Assembly: GCA_937916075.1 (NCBI GenBank)
Contig: CALGHW010000391.1
Coordinates: 1-8,411, forward strand
Length of the DNA stretch: 8,411 nt
DNA from: an uncultured Prevotella sp.
GTDB taxonomy: Bacteria > Bacteroidota > Bacteroidia > Bacteroidales > Bacteroidaceae
Reading direction: 5' to 3'
Part shown: positions 1 to 7,105 of the stretch, in pieces
Layout of the letters: every line of letters starts with the position of its first letter
Numbering within the stretch: position 1 is the first letter of the stretch
The notes under the pieces: model-generated
What the model was told of the DNA's origin: nothing
Seen by the model: the letters and a program-made list of their open reading frames with translations, nothing else
The model's database searches: none
Program-made: the position numbers and the translations under genes

Positions 1-364
1 GCCGCTGGTGGAATACAACGAGGCCGACAGTCCCGGAGCCGACTATTTCGTCAAGAAGCGCATTGACCAGCTGATGCTGAAAGATCCTCAGATAGACGCT
101 ATCATCTTGGGATGCACCCACTATCCGCTGCTGATGCCCAAAATATTGAAATATGTCAATCCCGGCGTGCGTATCGTGCCTCAGGGCGAGTATGTGGCCG
201 TGAGCCTGAAGGACTACTTCGGACGGCATCCTGAAATGGAGCGGAAATGCTCACGGGGCGGCAAGGTACATTACCTGACGACAGAGAATCCCGACCGCTT
301 CCGCGAGTCGGCGCAGATATTCCTCCATGAGCATGTGGAGGTGGAGAACATTTCTTTAGGATAG
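1..364 (+). CDS. murI: Glutamate racemase, C-terminal part (5' end outside window)
   Basis: Glutamate racemase interconverts L- and D-glutamate in the cytoplasm and supplies the D-glutamate of peptidoglycan. The reading frame is open from base 2 (P-L-V-E-Y-N-E...) with no start in view; the GTG at 8 is an internal valine codon, so this is about 120 C-terminal residues of a protein usually near 270-280. The diagnostic motif is GCTHYPLL, whose cysteine (codon 113-115) is the second catalytic cysteine of the racemase and is followed by the conserved THYP. The preceding S-P-G-A-D-Y-F-V-K segment and the following V-P-Q-G-E stretch (family usually V-D-x-G/S) also fit Bacteroidales MurI. It ends with TAG at 362-364, 15 nt before the ABC ATPase gene on the same strand, so the two could be co-transcribed. 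The assignment is confident; the first catalytic cysteine and N-terminal half cannot be checked. Confidence 0.93.
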   Translation, partial: PLVEYNEADSPGADYFVKKRIDQLMLKDPQIDAIILGCTHYPLLMPKILKYVNPGVRIVPQGEYVAVSLKDYFGRHPEMERKCSRGGKVHYLTTENPDRFRESAQIFLHEHVEVENISLG

Positions 365-379
365 ACAACCAAAAAAAAG

Positions 380-1372
380 ATGAGAGAGAGCGTTATCCTG
401 GACCATCTGACCATCGGCTATCCGGGCAAGCATGGTGACCACATCGTGGCCCGTGACATCTGTGCCGAGATACGTCGGGGCGAACTGACCTGCCTGTTGG
501 GATCCAATGGCGTGGGCAAGTCCACCTTGTTGCGCACCCTGTCGGCCTTCCAGCCCAAGCTGTCGGGCCGCATCCTGATAGGCGACTGCGAGATAAGTTC
601 CTACAAGCCCAAACAGTTGGCACGCGAGATAGGCGTGGTGCTTACCGAGAAGCCCGATGTGCTCAATATGACCGTGCTTGATATGGTGCTGATGGGCCGT
701 TCGCCCTATACCGGTTTTTGGGGCGGTTGTACGGACGACGACCGCCAACTGGCCCATGAGGCCATCAGCCAGGTGGGCATCAGTCATCTGACCAGTCGCC
801 GAGTGAATACCCTCAGCGACGGTGAACGGCAAAAAGTGATGATTGCCAAGGCGTTGGCCCAGCAGACACCCATCATCTTCCTGGACGAGCCGACGGCCTT
901 TCTCGACTTCCCGAGCAAGATAGAGATGATACGGTTGCTTCATCGTATCAGCCGTGAGGCGGGCAAGACCATCTTCCTCTCCACCCACGACCTTGAACTG
1001 GCCCTGCAACTGGCCGATACCGTATGGCTGATGGACCGCGAGCGTGGCGTCTGCATCGGTTCGCCCGAAGACTTGGCCATCGACGGGACCTTGCCAGCCT
1101 TCTTTGCCGGCAGGGGCATCCTGTTTGACCAGACTACGGGTCTTTTCCGGGTAGACCAGGAGTTGACCTCGGCTGTGCGCATGATGGGGCTCAGCGGTTT
1201 CCGCCGGGCAATGGCCGAGAAGGCCCTGCGCCGCAACGGCATCCGTCCGGATACTGCCGACATCGCCGACCGCACTGTGGAGGTGACCGACGGTGGATTC
1301 AGCGTGACCGTCGGTGGGCATACAGTCCATGTGGCTACCGTGGCCGACATGTTGGCATGCCTATTGGGGTGA
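380..1372 (+). CDS. ABC transporter ATP-binding protein, iron-siderophore/hemin/cobalamin (FecE/BtuD-like) type
   Basis: This 330-residue protein is the cytoplasmic nucleotide-binding subunit of an importer of the FecCD/BtuCD type and would power uptake of an iron chelate, heme or corrinoid. Visible in order: Walker A GSNGVGKST (41-49), signature LSDGE (145-149), Walker B IIFLDE (165-170), D-loop region ending F-L-D (174-176) and switch histidine in STHD (H203). The Q-loop region reads V-V-L-T-E-K-P-D (87-94), so the usual glutamine is absent. FecE-type ATPases end near residue 255; here about 75 more residues follow, including R-R-A-M-A-E-K-A-L-R-R-N-G and a V-T-V-G-G-H-T-V-H-V stretch. From memory, similar extensions and Q-loops occur in Bacteroidales homologues, so both may be lineage features. 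The ATG at 380 follows an A-rich leader with no Shine-Dalgarno. No permease or binding protein is adjacent, so the substrate cannot be assigned. Confidence 0.9.
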   Translation: MRESVILDHLTIGYPGKHGDHIVARDICAEIRRGELTCLLGSNGVGKSTLLRTLSAFQPKLSGRILIGDCEISSYKPKQLAREIGVVLTEKPDVLNMTVLDMVLMGRSPYTGFWGGCTDDDRQLAHEAISQVGISHLTSRRVNTLSDGERQKVMIAKALAQQTPIIFLDEPTAFLDFPSKIEMIRLLHRISREAGKTIFLSTHDLELALQLADTVWLMDRERGVCIGSPEDLAIDGTLPAFFAGRGILFDQTTGLFRVDQELTSAVRMMGLSGFRRAMAEKALRRNGIRPDTADIADRTVEVTDGGFSVTVGGHTVHVATVADMLACLLG

Positions 1373-1404
1373 CCCGGCAGAGGCAAGATGAAATTTAGAA
1401 GACG

Positions 1405-1440
1405 TTTGTTCGGCTATATGCGGATAAAGTAGTACTTTTG
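1405..1440 (+). promoter_or_regulatory. Probable Bacteroidetes-type promoter for the YidE-like gene
   Basis: In the 94-bp gap after the ABC ATPase gene, TACTTTTG at 1433-1440 matches the Bacteroidetes -7 consensus TAnnTTTG. A TTTG at 1405-1408 could be the -33 element, but its 24-nt spacing is longer than the usual about 19-21, so only the -7 half is a good match. Transcription would start around 1446-1448, leaving a leader of about 20 nt before the ATG at 1467. This suggests the membrane protein gene is at least partly independent of murI and the ATPase gene. Confidence 0.5.
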
Positions 1441-1452
1441 CACTTGCAAAAG
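1426..1452. repeat. Overlapping palindromes across the -7 element
   Basis: Two inverted repeats share the middle of this stretch. AAAGTA (1426-1431), a single G, then TACTTT (1433-1438) form a perfect 6-bp-arm palindrome. CTTTTGC (1435-1441), spacer ACTT, then GCAAAAG (1446-1452) form a perfect 7-bp-arm inverted repeat. They overlap the proposed -7 element and start site. They could be a repressor operator or chance in AT-rich promoter DNA; the sequence cannot decide. Confidence 0.4.
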
Positions 1453-1466
1453 AAATCAGAATCAAA

Positions 1467-3131
1467 ATGATGATAGAGTGGATTGACAGTCTCTTTGTCA
1501 CTCCTTCGGCCATGCAGACCATAATTGTGCTGTCGCTGATTTGTGCCGTGGGACTGGCGTTGGGCAAGTTGCGTCTGTGGGGTATCTCCTTAGGTGTGGC
1601 TTTTGTGTTCTTTGTAGGTATCGTGGCTGGGCATTACGGTGCGTCGGTAGACCCACAAGTGTTGAGTTATGCGGAGACCTTCGGCCTGGTTATCTTTGTC
1701 TATACCTTGGGACTGCATGTGGGCCCCGGCTTTTTCAATTCGCTTTTTCACGAAGGCCTGAGCCTGAACATCTGGGGGCTGGGCGTTGTCTTGGTGGGCA
1801 CGCTGCTGGCGTTGGGCTGCTGGCTGGTATTGCCGGTGGGACTGCCCGAGATGATGGGTGTGCTCTGTGGTGCCACTACCAACACCCCGGCTTTGGGAGC
1901 CGCCCAGCAGACGCTCCGGCTCTTCCATCTGCCGAGCGACGGGGCCGCCTTGGGGTGTGCCGTGACTTATCCGCTCGGTGTGGTGGGCGTCATCCTGGCT
2001 ATGCTGTTGATGCGCCGTTTCTTCGTCCGGCCGTCCGACCTGGAGCCGCGCCACACCAATGAGAACAATACCTATATAGCCCGCTTTGTCATCGTCAATC
2101 CCGCACTCGACGGTTTGTCGCTGGCGCGTGTCAAGGAGCAGAGCCACTTCAAGTTTATCATCTCCCGCATCTGGCGTAATGGTGAGGTCATTGTGCCGAG
2201 GGCCTATACCGAACTGCATCTGAACGACAGCGTGATGGTGGTGACCACCGAGCAGGAGGCACCGGCCCTGGAGATACTGTTTGGCAAGAAGAGTGACGAG
2301 GACTGGAACAAGGAGGAGATAGACTGGAATGCCATTGACGCCCAGGTGGAGTCGAGGGTGATTGTTGTCACCCGCCCCGACCTGAACGGCAAAATACTGG
2401 GCCATCTGCAGTTGCGCAACACGTATGGCGTGACCGTGAGCCGGGTGATACGTGGTGACGTGTGTCTTTTGGCCACCGACAACCTCCGTCTCCAATATGG
2501 CGACCGGGTCACGGTGGTGGGCGAGGCCAAGAACCTGGACAATGTGGAAGCCTTTCTGGGCAATACTGTGCAGAGTCTCAACGAGCCCAACTTGGGAGCC
2601 ATCTATTTCGGCATTGTGTTGGGACTGGTCCTGGGAGCCATCCCCCTGCATATCCCCGGAATGTCGGTTCCCGTAAGAATGGGTATTGCCGGCGGTCCCA
2701 TCGTGTTGGGTATTTTGGTGGGAGCCTTCGGCCCCCGGTTTCATATCATCACCTATACCACCCGCAGCGCCAACCTGATGCTCCGCAAGCTGGGCTTGTC
2801 CATGTACTTAGCCTGCCTCGGCCTGGAGTCTGGCGGACAATTCTTCGAGACGGTCATCCGTCCGGAAGGACTGTTATGGGTAGGACTGGGCTTCGTGCTC
2901 ACTGTGGTTCCCGTATTGGTCGTGGGCCTGATAGCCCTGCGCACCCGTAAGTTTGATTTCGGAACCATCTGTGGCATCCTTTGTGGCAGCATGGCCAATC
3001 CGATGGCCCTTACCTATGCCAACGACACCATCCAGGGAGATACCCCGTCGGTGAGTTACACCACGGTTTATCCCCTCTGTATGTTTATGCGTGTGATTAT
3101 AGCGCAGATGGTGCTGATGTTTCTATTGTGA
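1467..3131 (+). CDS. YidE/YbjL/AspT-family putative transporter with two TrkA_C domains
   Basis: This 554-residue integral membrane protein matches E. coli YidE in length and plan. A first hydrophobic block (about 16-185) carries G-A-T-T-N-T-P-A-L-G-A-A (135-146). Two cytoplasmic TrkA_C (RCK_C) ligand-binding domains follow, about 203-273 and 294-369, each ending in a D-x-V-x-V-V strand. A second hydrophobic block (about 374-554) carries the matching G-S-M-A-N-P-M-A-L-T-Y-A-N (507-519). The paired motifs reflect the internal 'AspT/YidE/YbjL antiporter duplication'. The characterised relative AspT exchanges aspartate for alanine; most YidE/YbjL members have no known substrate, so a carboxylate or amino-acid antiporter role is inference. 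ATG codons at 1467 and 1470 are both possible starts. The gene has its own probable promoter and its TGA lies 7 bp from the stop of the opposing malQ gene. Confidence 0.9.
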   Translation: MMIEWIDSLFVTPSAMQTIIVLSLICAVGLALGKLRLWGISLGVAFVFFVGIVAGHYGASVDPQVLSYAETFGLVIFVYTLGLHVGPGFFNSLFHEGLSLNIWGLGVVLVGTLLALGCWLVLPVGLPEMMGVLCGATTNTPALGAAQQTLRLFHLPSDGAALGCAVTYPLGVVGVILAMLLMRRFFVRPSDLEPRHTNENNTYIARFVIVNPALDGLSLARVKEQSHFKFIISRIWRNGEVIVPRAYTELHLNDSVMVVTTEQEAPALEILFGKKSDEDWNKEEIDWNAIDAQVESRVIVVTRPDLNGKILGHLQLRNTYGVTVSRVIRGDVCLLATDNLRLQYGDRVTVVGEAKNLDNVEAFLGNTVQSLNEPNLGAIYFGIVLGLVLGAIPLHIPGMSVPVRMGIAGGPIVLGILVGAFGPRFHIITYTTRSANLMLRKLGLSMYLACLGLESGGQFFETVIRPEGLLWVGLGFVLTVVPVLVVGLIALRTRKFDFGTICGILCGSMANPMALTYANDTIQGDTPSVSYTTVYPLCMFMRVIIAQMVLMFLL

Positions 3132-3138
3132 CCTTTTT

Positions 3139-5838
3139 TTATTTCCGGCCGCTCTCGGTGACCATCGTGGCGATGGTCTCGTTCAGGCGGTCGGCGGCCA
3201 ACAGCTGTTCGATGGTCAGGTGCATGCGGTATCGCCAGTAGTGGTGCGGGTTGGCCGGGATGTTGATACGCTCGGCGTTGGCATCCTTCAGCCGCAGCTG
3301 TTCGTCGATGCTGAGCCAGTCTTGGATGGACAGCAGGCAGAGCATGGATGGACACATCAGTTGGCGTGCCACAACCTCCTTGGCCAGCCATCCCGGCAGC
3401 GGATGAGGCGCCTGTCCGTCGTGGTGCAGCCGGGTGGTAAAATAGTCCGGCGTCTGCTCCGCGTCTTCGTCCCACCATTGGCGTAAGGTAGGCATGTCAT
3501 GGGTGGAGAAGGTGCAAACCGAGCGGTAGGGGTTGTGCGACAGGTGGGCAAACCGGAGCCCGCTCTCTTTAGGCATCGTCTGTATTTCTAAAGTGAGGAT
3601 GCGCAACTGGTTCATCACCCAAGGCACACACTCGGGCACCATGCCCAAATCCTCGGCACATACCAGCATGCGGGTGGCCTCAGTGAGCCGCTGCAACTTC
3701 TTCATGCCTTCTTCATACCAGAACTGGTTGTTGCGGTGATAGAAAAACTCATTATACAGTAGGTTGAAAGCCTCTTTGTCATGCTCGGTCAATGCCTGGT
3801 ATACGGGTTCGGACTGTACGGCCACCCTCGGATGGAAGAGCTCCGGATGGCGGTGGTCGTGGAGGAAGAGCACGTCGCTGATGAGTGTATAGAGACCGTC
3901 ACGCATCAGAATATCCTCTTCCGTTGTTTTGTCTGCAAAAGCAGCCTCAACTTTCCGTTGGGTGTTGTAAGCCTCCTTCATGCGGTAAAAGCCCTTGTCG
4001 GCCGGTTCCAGGTAGTGTTGCTTGATGTACTCCTGTTTCTCTCCGAATAGATGTGCTACCACAGCGTCGGTGATATAAGGCTGGGTGAAGCGTTCTTCCA
4101 GAAAAGCCAGTCCGTAGCCCTCAATCTCCCCGCGAGTCAGTCCCAGGGCCGGCGCAAACTGGCCGAGCAGTCCGTGAACGGCATCCACGGGAATCTCCCA
4201 GATGCGGAAGAAACCCAGCACATGATCGATGCGGTAAGCGTCGAAGTATTCGGCCATGGTGCGGAAACGCTTCATCCACCACTGGCAGCCGTCGGCCATC
4301 ATCGTGTCCCAGTTGTATGTGGGGAAGCCCCAGTTTTGTCCGTTGACCGAGAAAGCGTCGGGTGGAGCGCCGGCCTGTCCGTTCATGTTGAAGTAGTTAG
4401 GCTCTGTCCAGGCTTCCACACTGTCGCGGCTGACACCGATGGGGATGTCGCCCTTCAGAATGACCCGCTGGCGGTGGGCATGCTCCTGTACGGCCTTGAG
4501 CTGGCGGTCGAGGATATACTGCACAAAATACCAGAAGGCGGCCTCCCGGTATCGTTTGCCGTCAGCCAGTCCCATCTGCTGCCAGTCGTCGGCACTGATT
4601 TTCCGGTGCTCGGCAGGCCACTGGGCGAAGACAGCCGTGCCATACTGGTCACGGTAGAGGCAGAAGGCCGCATAAGGCACGAGCCACTCCCGGCTTCGTT
4701 CAAAAAACCGGATGAAGTCAGCATCCGCCAATACCTTGTCACCCTCCTGTTGGTAGAGTTCGCGGAGGTAAGCCAGCTTGGTGTTGCTCATGCGCTCATA
4801 GTCTATCTGCGGCAGGGCGTTCAGCGCTTCCCGAAGCTCCTCATAGTGCTTTCTTCGCCGGGTATCCTTTAAAGGAGGCAGCTGTCGGAAATCCGTGTAT
4901 TGCGGATGTAGGGCATAGATACTGATACATTTGTAGGGATAGCAGTCGGTCCAGGTGTGGCTCATGGTAGTGTCGTTGACGGGCAGAATCTGCAAGGCCC
5001 GTTGCCGGGTCTTGGCTACCCAGTCAATCATGCGCTTCAAGTCGCCAAAGTCGCCCACTCCGAAGCTGCCTTCCGACTTGAGGGAGAACACCGGCACCAC
5101 GGTTCCCGCACACTTCCAGGCATAGATGGGAAAGAGCGCCTCGGGCAACTCGCAGACGATGGCTTCACCGTCCCTCTGCTGAGGAATGTCGAAATGACGG
5201 TTGACGCCCCCTTCCCAAATGGCTGCCGTGGGGTCTTCCTCGTTGAGGATGATAAATTTGTAGTCGAAGCCTTTGCCATTCATGGATTCAGCGTCCAGAC
5301 AAGCAGTCCACTCGTTGGGCTGTGCTTCGGTCATGCCGATGGCTTCTTCCACCTTCCATCCGCCCAAGGCTGGGCCACTGCCTGTCAGGGCCAGACGTTC
5401 GCCACGTCTTAGCTGGGGTGCCCTTACCTTTAGGATGAGGGCTTGGCTGGCCTTCATCTGGGATGGACAGTCAAGCTGGCGTGCTGCGATGCAGTCGGTC
5501 AGGGCCGAACTGTACATATAAGCGTCCTCCGGGATGTCGGTCCAGCAGTCATACACAGAGTAAGTCTGCACTTGGTCCACGTTCAGACAGAGCCGGTGGG
5601 GCGCCACAAGCCATTCGTGGCGCACGGACTTGCCGTTGCGTATTACGGAATAATGATAGTCGATACAGTCGCCTGTATTGGCTTCTGTTTCTGTTTCTGT
5701 TTCGAGGGTCCATATACTGCCGTCTGTCGTGGTCATGCGGTATGCCTGTTGGCATGCCTGGCCATTGCGGGCGGTCAGGTTCAGCCACAGTTCCTCGCCA
5801 AAGACGGTGTGGTAGTTCAGGTTGAATCGTAGTTTCAT
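3139..5838 (-). CDS. malQ: 4-alpha-glucanotransferase (DPE2-like, CBM20-CBM20-GH77)
   Basis: Amylomaltase/disproportionating enzyme (EC 2.4.1.25) that transfers glucosyl or maltodextrin units between alpha-1,4-glucans, releasing glucose during maltose and maltodextrin use. The 899 residues far exceed the roughly 500 of small bacterial MalQ and match the plant DPE2 plan. Residues about 1-110 and 130-230 are two starch-binding CBM20 domains (the second has L-T-G-S-G-P-A-L-G-G-W and D-Y-K-F-I); GH77 runs from about 248 to 885. Expected catalytic residues: nucleophile D538 in R-I-D-H-V-L-G-F, acid/base E729 in C-A-E-D-L-G, transition-state aspartate D781 in S-T-H-D. The 191-residue gap between D538 and E729, against 47 in Thermus amylomaltase, holds the large insertion known from DPE2. 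There is no signal peptide, so it is cytoplasmic. The start is ATG at 5838-5836 after an A-rich leader. It is transcribed away from pta-ackA. Confidence 0.95.
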   Translation of the reverse strand: MKLRFNLNYHTVFGEELWLNLTARNGQACQQAYRMTTTDGSIWTLETETETEANTGDCIDYHYSVIRNGKSVRHEWLVAPHRLCLNVDQVQTYSVYDCWTDIPEDAYMYSSALTDCIAARQLDCPSQMKASQALILKVRAPQLRRGERLALTGSGPALGGWKVEEAIGMTEAQPNEWTACLDAESMNGKGFDYKFIILNEEDPTAAIWEGGVNRHFDIPQQRDGEAIVCELPEALFPIYAWKCAGTVVPVFSLKSEGSFGVGDFGDLKRMIDWVAKTRQRALQILPVNDTTMSHTWTDCYPYKCISIYALHPQYTDFRQLPPLKDTRRRKHYEELREALNALPQIDYERMSNTKLAYLRELYQQEGDKVLADADFIRFFERSREWLVPYAAFCLYRDQYGTAVFAQWPAEHRKISADDWQQMGLADGKRYREAAFWYFVQYILDRQLKAVQEHAHRQRVILKGDIPIGVSRDSVEAWTEPNYFNMNGQAGAPPDAFSVNGQNWGFPTYNWDTMMADGCQWWMKRFRTMAEYFDAYRIDHVLGFFRIWEIPVDAVHGLLGQFAPALGLTRGEIEGYGLAFLEERFTQPYITDAVVAHLFGEKQEYIKQHYLEPADKGFYRMKEAYNTQRKVEAAFADKTTEEDILMRDGLYTLISDVLFLHDHRHPELFHPRVAVQSEPVYQALTEHDKEAFNLLYNEFFYHRNNQFWYEEGMKKLQRLTEATRMLVCAEDLGMVPECVPWVMNQLRILTLEIQTMPKESGLRFAHLSHNPYRSVCTFSTHDMPTLRQWWDEDAEQTPDYFTTRLHHDGQAPHPLPGWLAKEVVARQLMCPSMLCLLSIQDWLSIDEQLRLKDANAERINIPANPHHYWRYRMHLTIEQLLAADRLNETIATMVTESGRK
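3160..3178. repeat. Perfect hairpin within the 3' end of malQ, beside the convergent junction
   Basis: GACCATCG (3160-3167), loop TGG, then CGATGGTC (3171-3178) make a perfect 8-bp stem inside the last codons of malQ, about 30 bp past the stop of the opposing YidE-like gene. No U-tract follows it on either strand: a + transcript meets its T-run (3134-3140) before the hairpin, and a - transcript meets A-rich sequence after it. It is therefore not a classical intrinsic terminator, though it could slow polymerase or protect 3' ends. It may also be a by-product of codon choice. Confidence 0.35.
5683..5703. repeat. Short tandem hexanucleotide repeat (TTCTGT x3.5) in malQ
   Basis: Three perfect TTCTGT copies plus TTC lie inside malQ. 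On the coding strand they give an alternating Glu-Thr run (about residues 46-52) in the first CBM20 domain. The 6-bp unit keeps the frame whatever the copy number, so slippage would lengthen or shorten an acidic loop by two residues at a time. Confidence 0.8.
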
Positions 5839-5935
5839 AGAGTTGTTAGTTGTATCTGTCGTTTTTTCTGTTCATAAATCAGTTGAGGGACACAGCCCGG
5901 ACAAGAGTGTGGGCGCACCCGCCAGAGCCGTATTA

Positions 5936-5943
5936 CAAAATTA
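5936..5943 (-). promoter_or_regulatory. Candidate -7 element for malQ
   Basis: Read on the - strand, this is TAATTTTG, matching the Bacteroidetes -7 consensus TAnnTTTG. No convincing TTTG -33 element lies at the expected distance. Transcription from here would begin near 5930 and leave a leader of about 90 nt before the malQ ATG. It sits in the 229-bp divergent gap (5839-6067), about 75 bp from the candidate pta -7 element. I saw no convincing known operator in that gap. Confidence 0.4.
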
Positions 5944-6019
5944 ATGTAAAAAATCTGATTAAGCATGAGAGGAGCTGAAAAAAAACGGTCAGTCGAGATA
6001 TTGTTTGGATTATTTTTCT

Positions 6020-6034
6020 TACTTTTGCAAAGTA
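6020..6034 (+). promoter_or_regulatory. Candidate -7 element and palindrome upstream of pta-ackA
   Basis: TACTTTTG at 6020-6027 matches the -7 consensus TAnnTTTG. It is the first half of a palindrome TACTTT-TGC-AAAGTA (6020-6034). The -33 region is poor: only TTG at 6001-6003 and TTTG at 6004-6007, both too close. Transcription would start around 6033-6035, giving an A-rich leader of about 33 nt before the pta ATG at 6068. The position just ahead of a conserved operon supports a promoter here. Confidence 0.5.
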
Positions 6035-6067
6035 GAAGTTACAAAAATACATATCATAAAAACAACT

Positions 6068-7078
6068 ATGGATTTAGTACAACAAATCATTGAGCGCGCA
6101 AAGAGCAACAAGCAGCGCATTGTACTCCCCGAAGCCACCGAGGAGCGCACATTGAAAGCAGCCGACATGGTGCTGGCTGACGGTGTGGCCGACCTGATCT
6201 TGATTGGTAATCCGGATGAGATTCACGCCTTGGCCGAGAAGTGGGGCTTGAAGAACATCGACAAGGCCACCCTTATCGACCCGGAGAACAATCCCAAGAG
6301 CGAGGAGTATGCCACCCTGCTGGCCGAGCTTCGCAAGAAGAAGGGCATGACCATCGAGCAGGCCCGCGAGCTGGTGAAGAATCCGCTCTACTTGGGCTGT
6401 ATGATTATCAAGACCGAGGGTGCCGACGGACAGATTTCAGGTGCTTTGAGCACCACGGGCGACACCTTGCGTCCTGCCCTCCAGATTATCAAGTGTGCTC
6501 CTGGCATCAGCTGCGTGAGCGGCGCCATGCTGCTCATCACCAAGCAGCCTCAGTATGGTGAGAATGGCATACTCGTGGTGGGCGACGTGGCTGTTACGCC
6601 GATGCCCGATGCCGGACAGTTGGCTCAGATTGCCGTTTGTACAGCTCAGACAGCCAAGTCGGTGGCAGGTTTCACAGACCCCCGCGTGGCCATGCTCAGC
6701 TTCTCTACCAAGGGCAGTGCCAAGCATGAGGTGGTAGACAAGGTGGTTGAGGCTACCAAGTTGGCCAAGGAGCTTGACCCCGCATTGAAGGTGGACGGCG
6801 AGCTGCAGGCTGACGCTGCTCTCGTACCTTCAGTAGGCGCAAAGAAGGCTCCCGGCAGCGACATCGCAGGCAAGGCCAATGTGCTCGTGTTCCCCTGTCT
6901 CGAGGTGGGCAATATCGCCTACAAGCTCGTGCAGCGTCTCGGTGATGCCGTAGCCCTCGGTCCTATCCTCCAGGGTATCGCCCGTCCGGTCAACGACCTC
7001 AGCCGTGGCTGTTCTGTAGACGACATCTACAAGATGGTGGCCATCACCGCTTGCCAGGCTATGGATGCCAAGAAGTAA
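6068..7078 (+). CDS. pta: Phosphate acetyltransferase (phosphotransacetylase)
   Basis: Cytoplasmic Pta converts acetyl-CoA and phosphate to acetyl phosphate and CoA (EC 2.3.1.8), the first step of acetate formation. The 336 residues form the short version of the enzyme: only the PTA_PTB catalytic domain, without the N-terminal P-loop and DRTGG domains of the 714-residue E. coli protein. Family motifs visible are [11 protein letters not shown] (18-28), A-D-G-Q-I-S-G-A followed by T-L-R-P-A-L-Q (119-139), S-F-S-T-K-G-S-A (211-218), and [13 protein letters not shown] (303-315), with S312, R313 and D319 corresponding to active-site Ser, Arg and Asp of the Methanosarcina enzyme. The ATG at 6068 is chosen over an in-frame TTG at 6005 because the extra 21 residues are unlike the family and overlap the promoter. 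ackA follows after 27 nt. Confidence 0.97.
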   Translation: MDLVQQIIERAKSNKQRIVLPEATEERTLKAADMVLADGVADLILIGNPDEIHALAEKWGLKNIDKATLIDPENNPKSEEYATLLAELRKKKGMTIEQARELVKNPLYLGCMIIKTEGADGQISGALSTTGDTLRPALQIIKCAPGISCVSGAMLLITKQPQYGENGILVVGDVAVTPMPDAGQLAQIAVCTAQTAKSVAGFTDPRVAMLSFSTKGSAKHEVVDKVVEATKLAKELDPALKVDGELQADAALVPSVGAKKAPGSDIAGKANVLVFPCLEVGNIAYKLVQRLGDAVALGPILQGIARPVNDLSRGCSVDDIYKMVAITACQAMDAKK

Positions 7079-7105
7079 ACAACCTTAAAGATAATAGACA
7101 GAAAA

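Noticed and set aside
356..1330. 324-codon open frame antisense to the ABC ATPase gene
   Set aside because: The + strand frame has all ABC ATPase motifs; the antisense frame is a shadow of its codon bias.
1590..2744. 384-codon open frame antisense to the YidE-like gene
   Set aside because: The product is rich in His and Gln and low in hydrophobic structure, as expected from the reverse complement of a membrane protein gene.
4051..4872. 273-codon open frame antisense to malQ
   Set aside because: It is the complement of a GC-rich coding region with clear GH77 motifs; the translation has no recognisable domain and no promoter or start context.
5901..5925. GGG-CGCA-CCC mini-hairpin in the malQ leader, considered as a riboswitch or attenuator
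   Set aside because: Only a 3-bp stem with imperfect extension, and no recognisable aptamer or following U-tract.
6005..6067. In-frame extension of pta to a TTG at 6005
   Set aside because: The added 21 residues do not resemble Pta, they overlap the probable -7 element, and the ATG at 6068 gives the normal family start and length.
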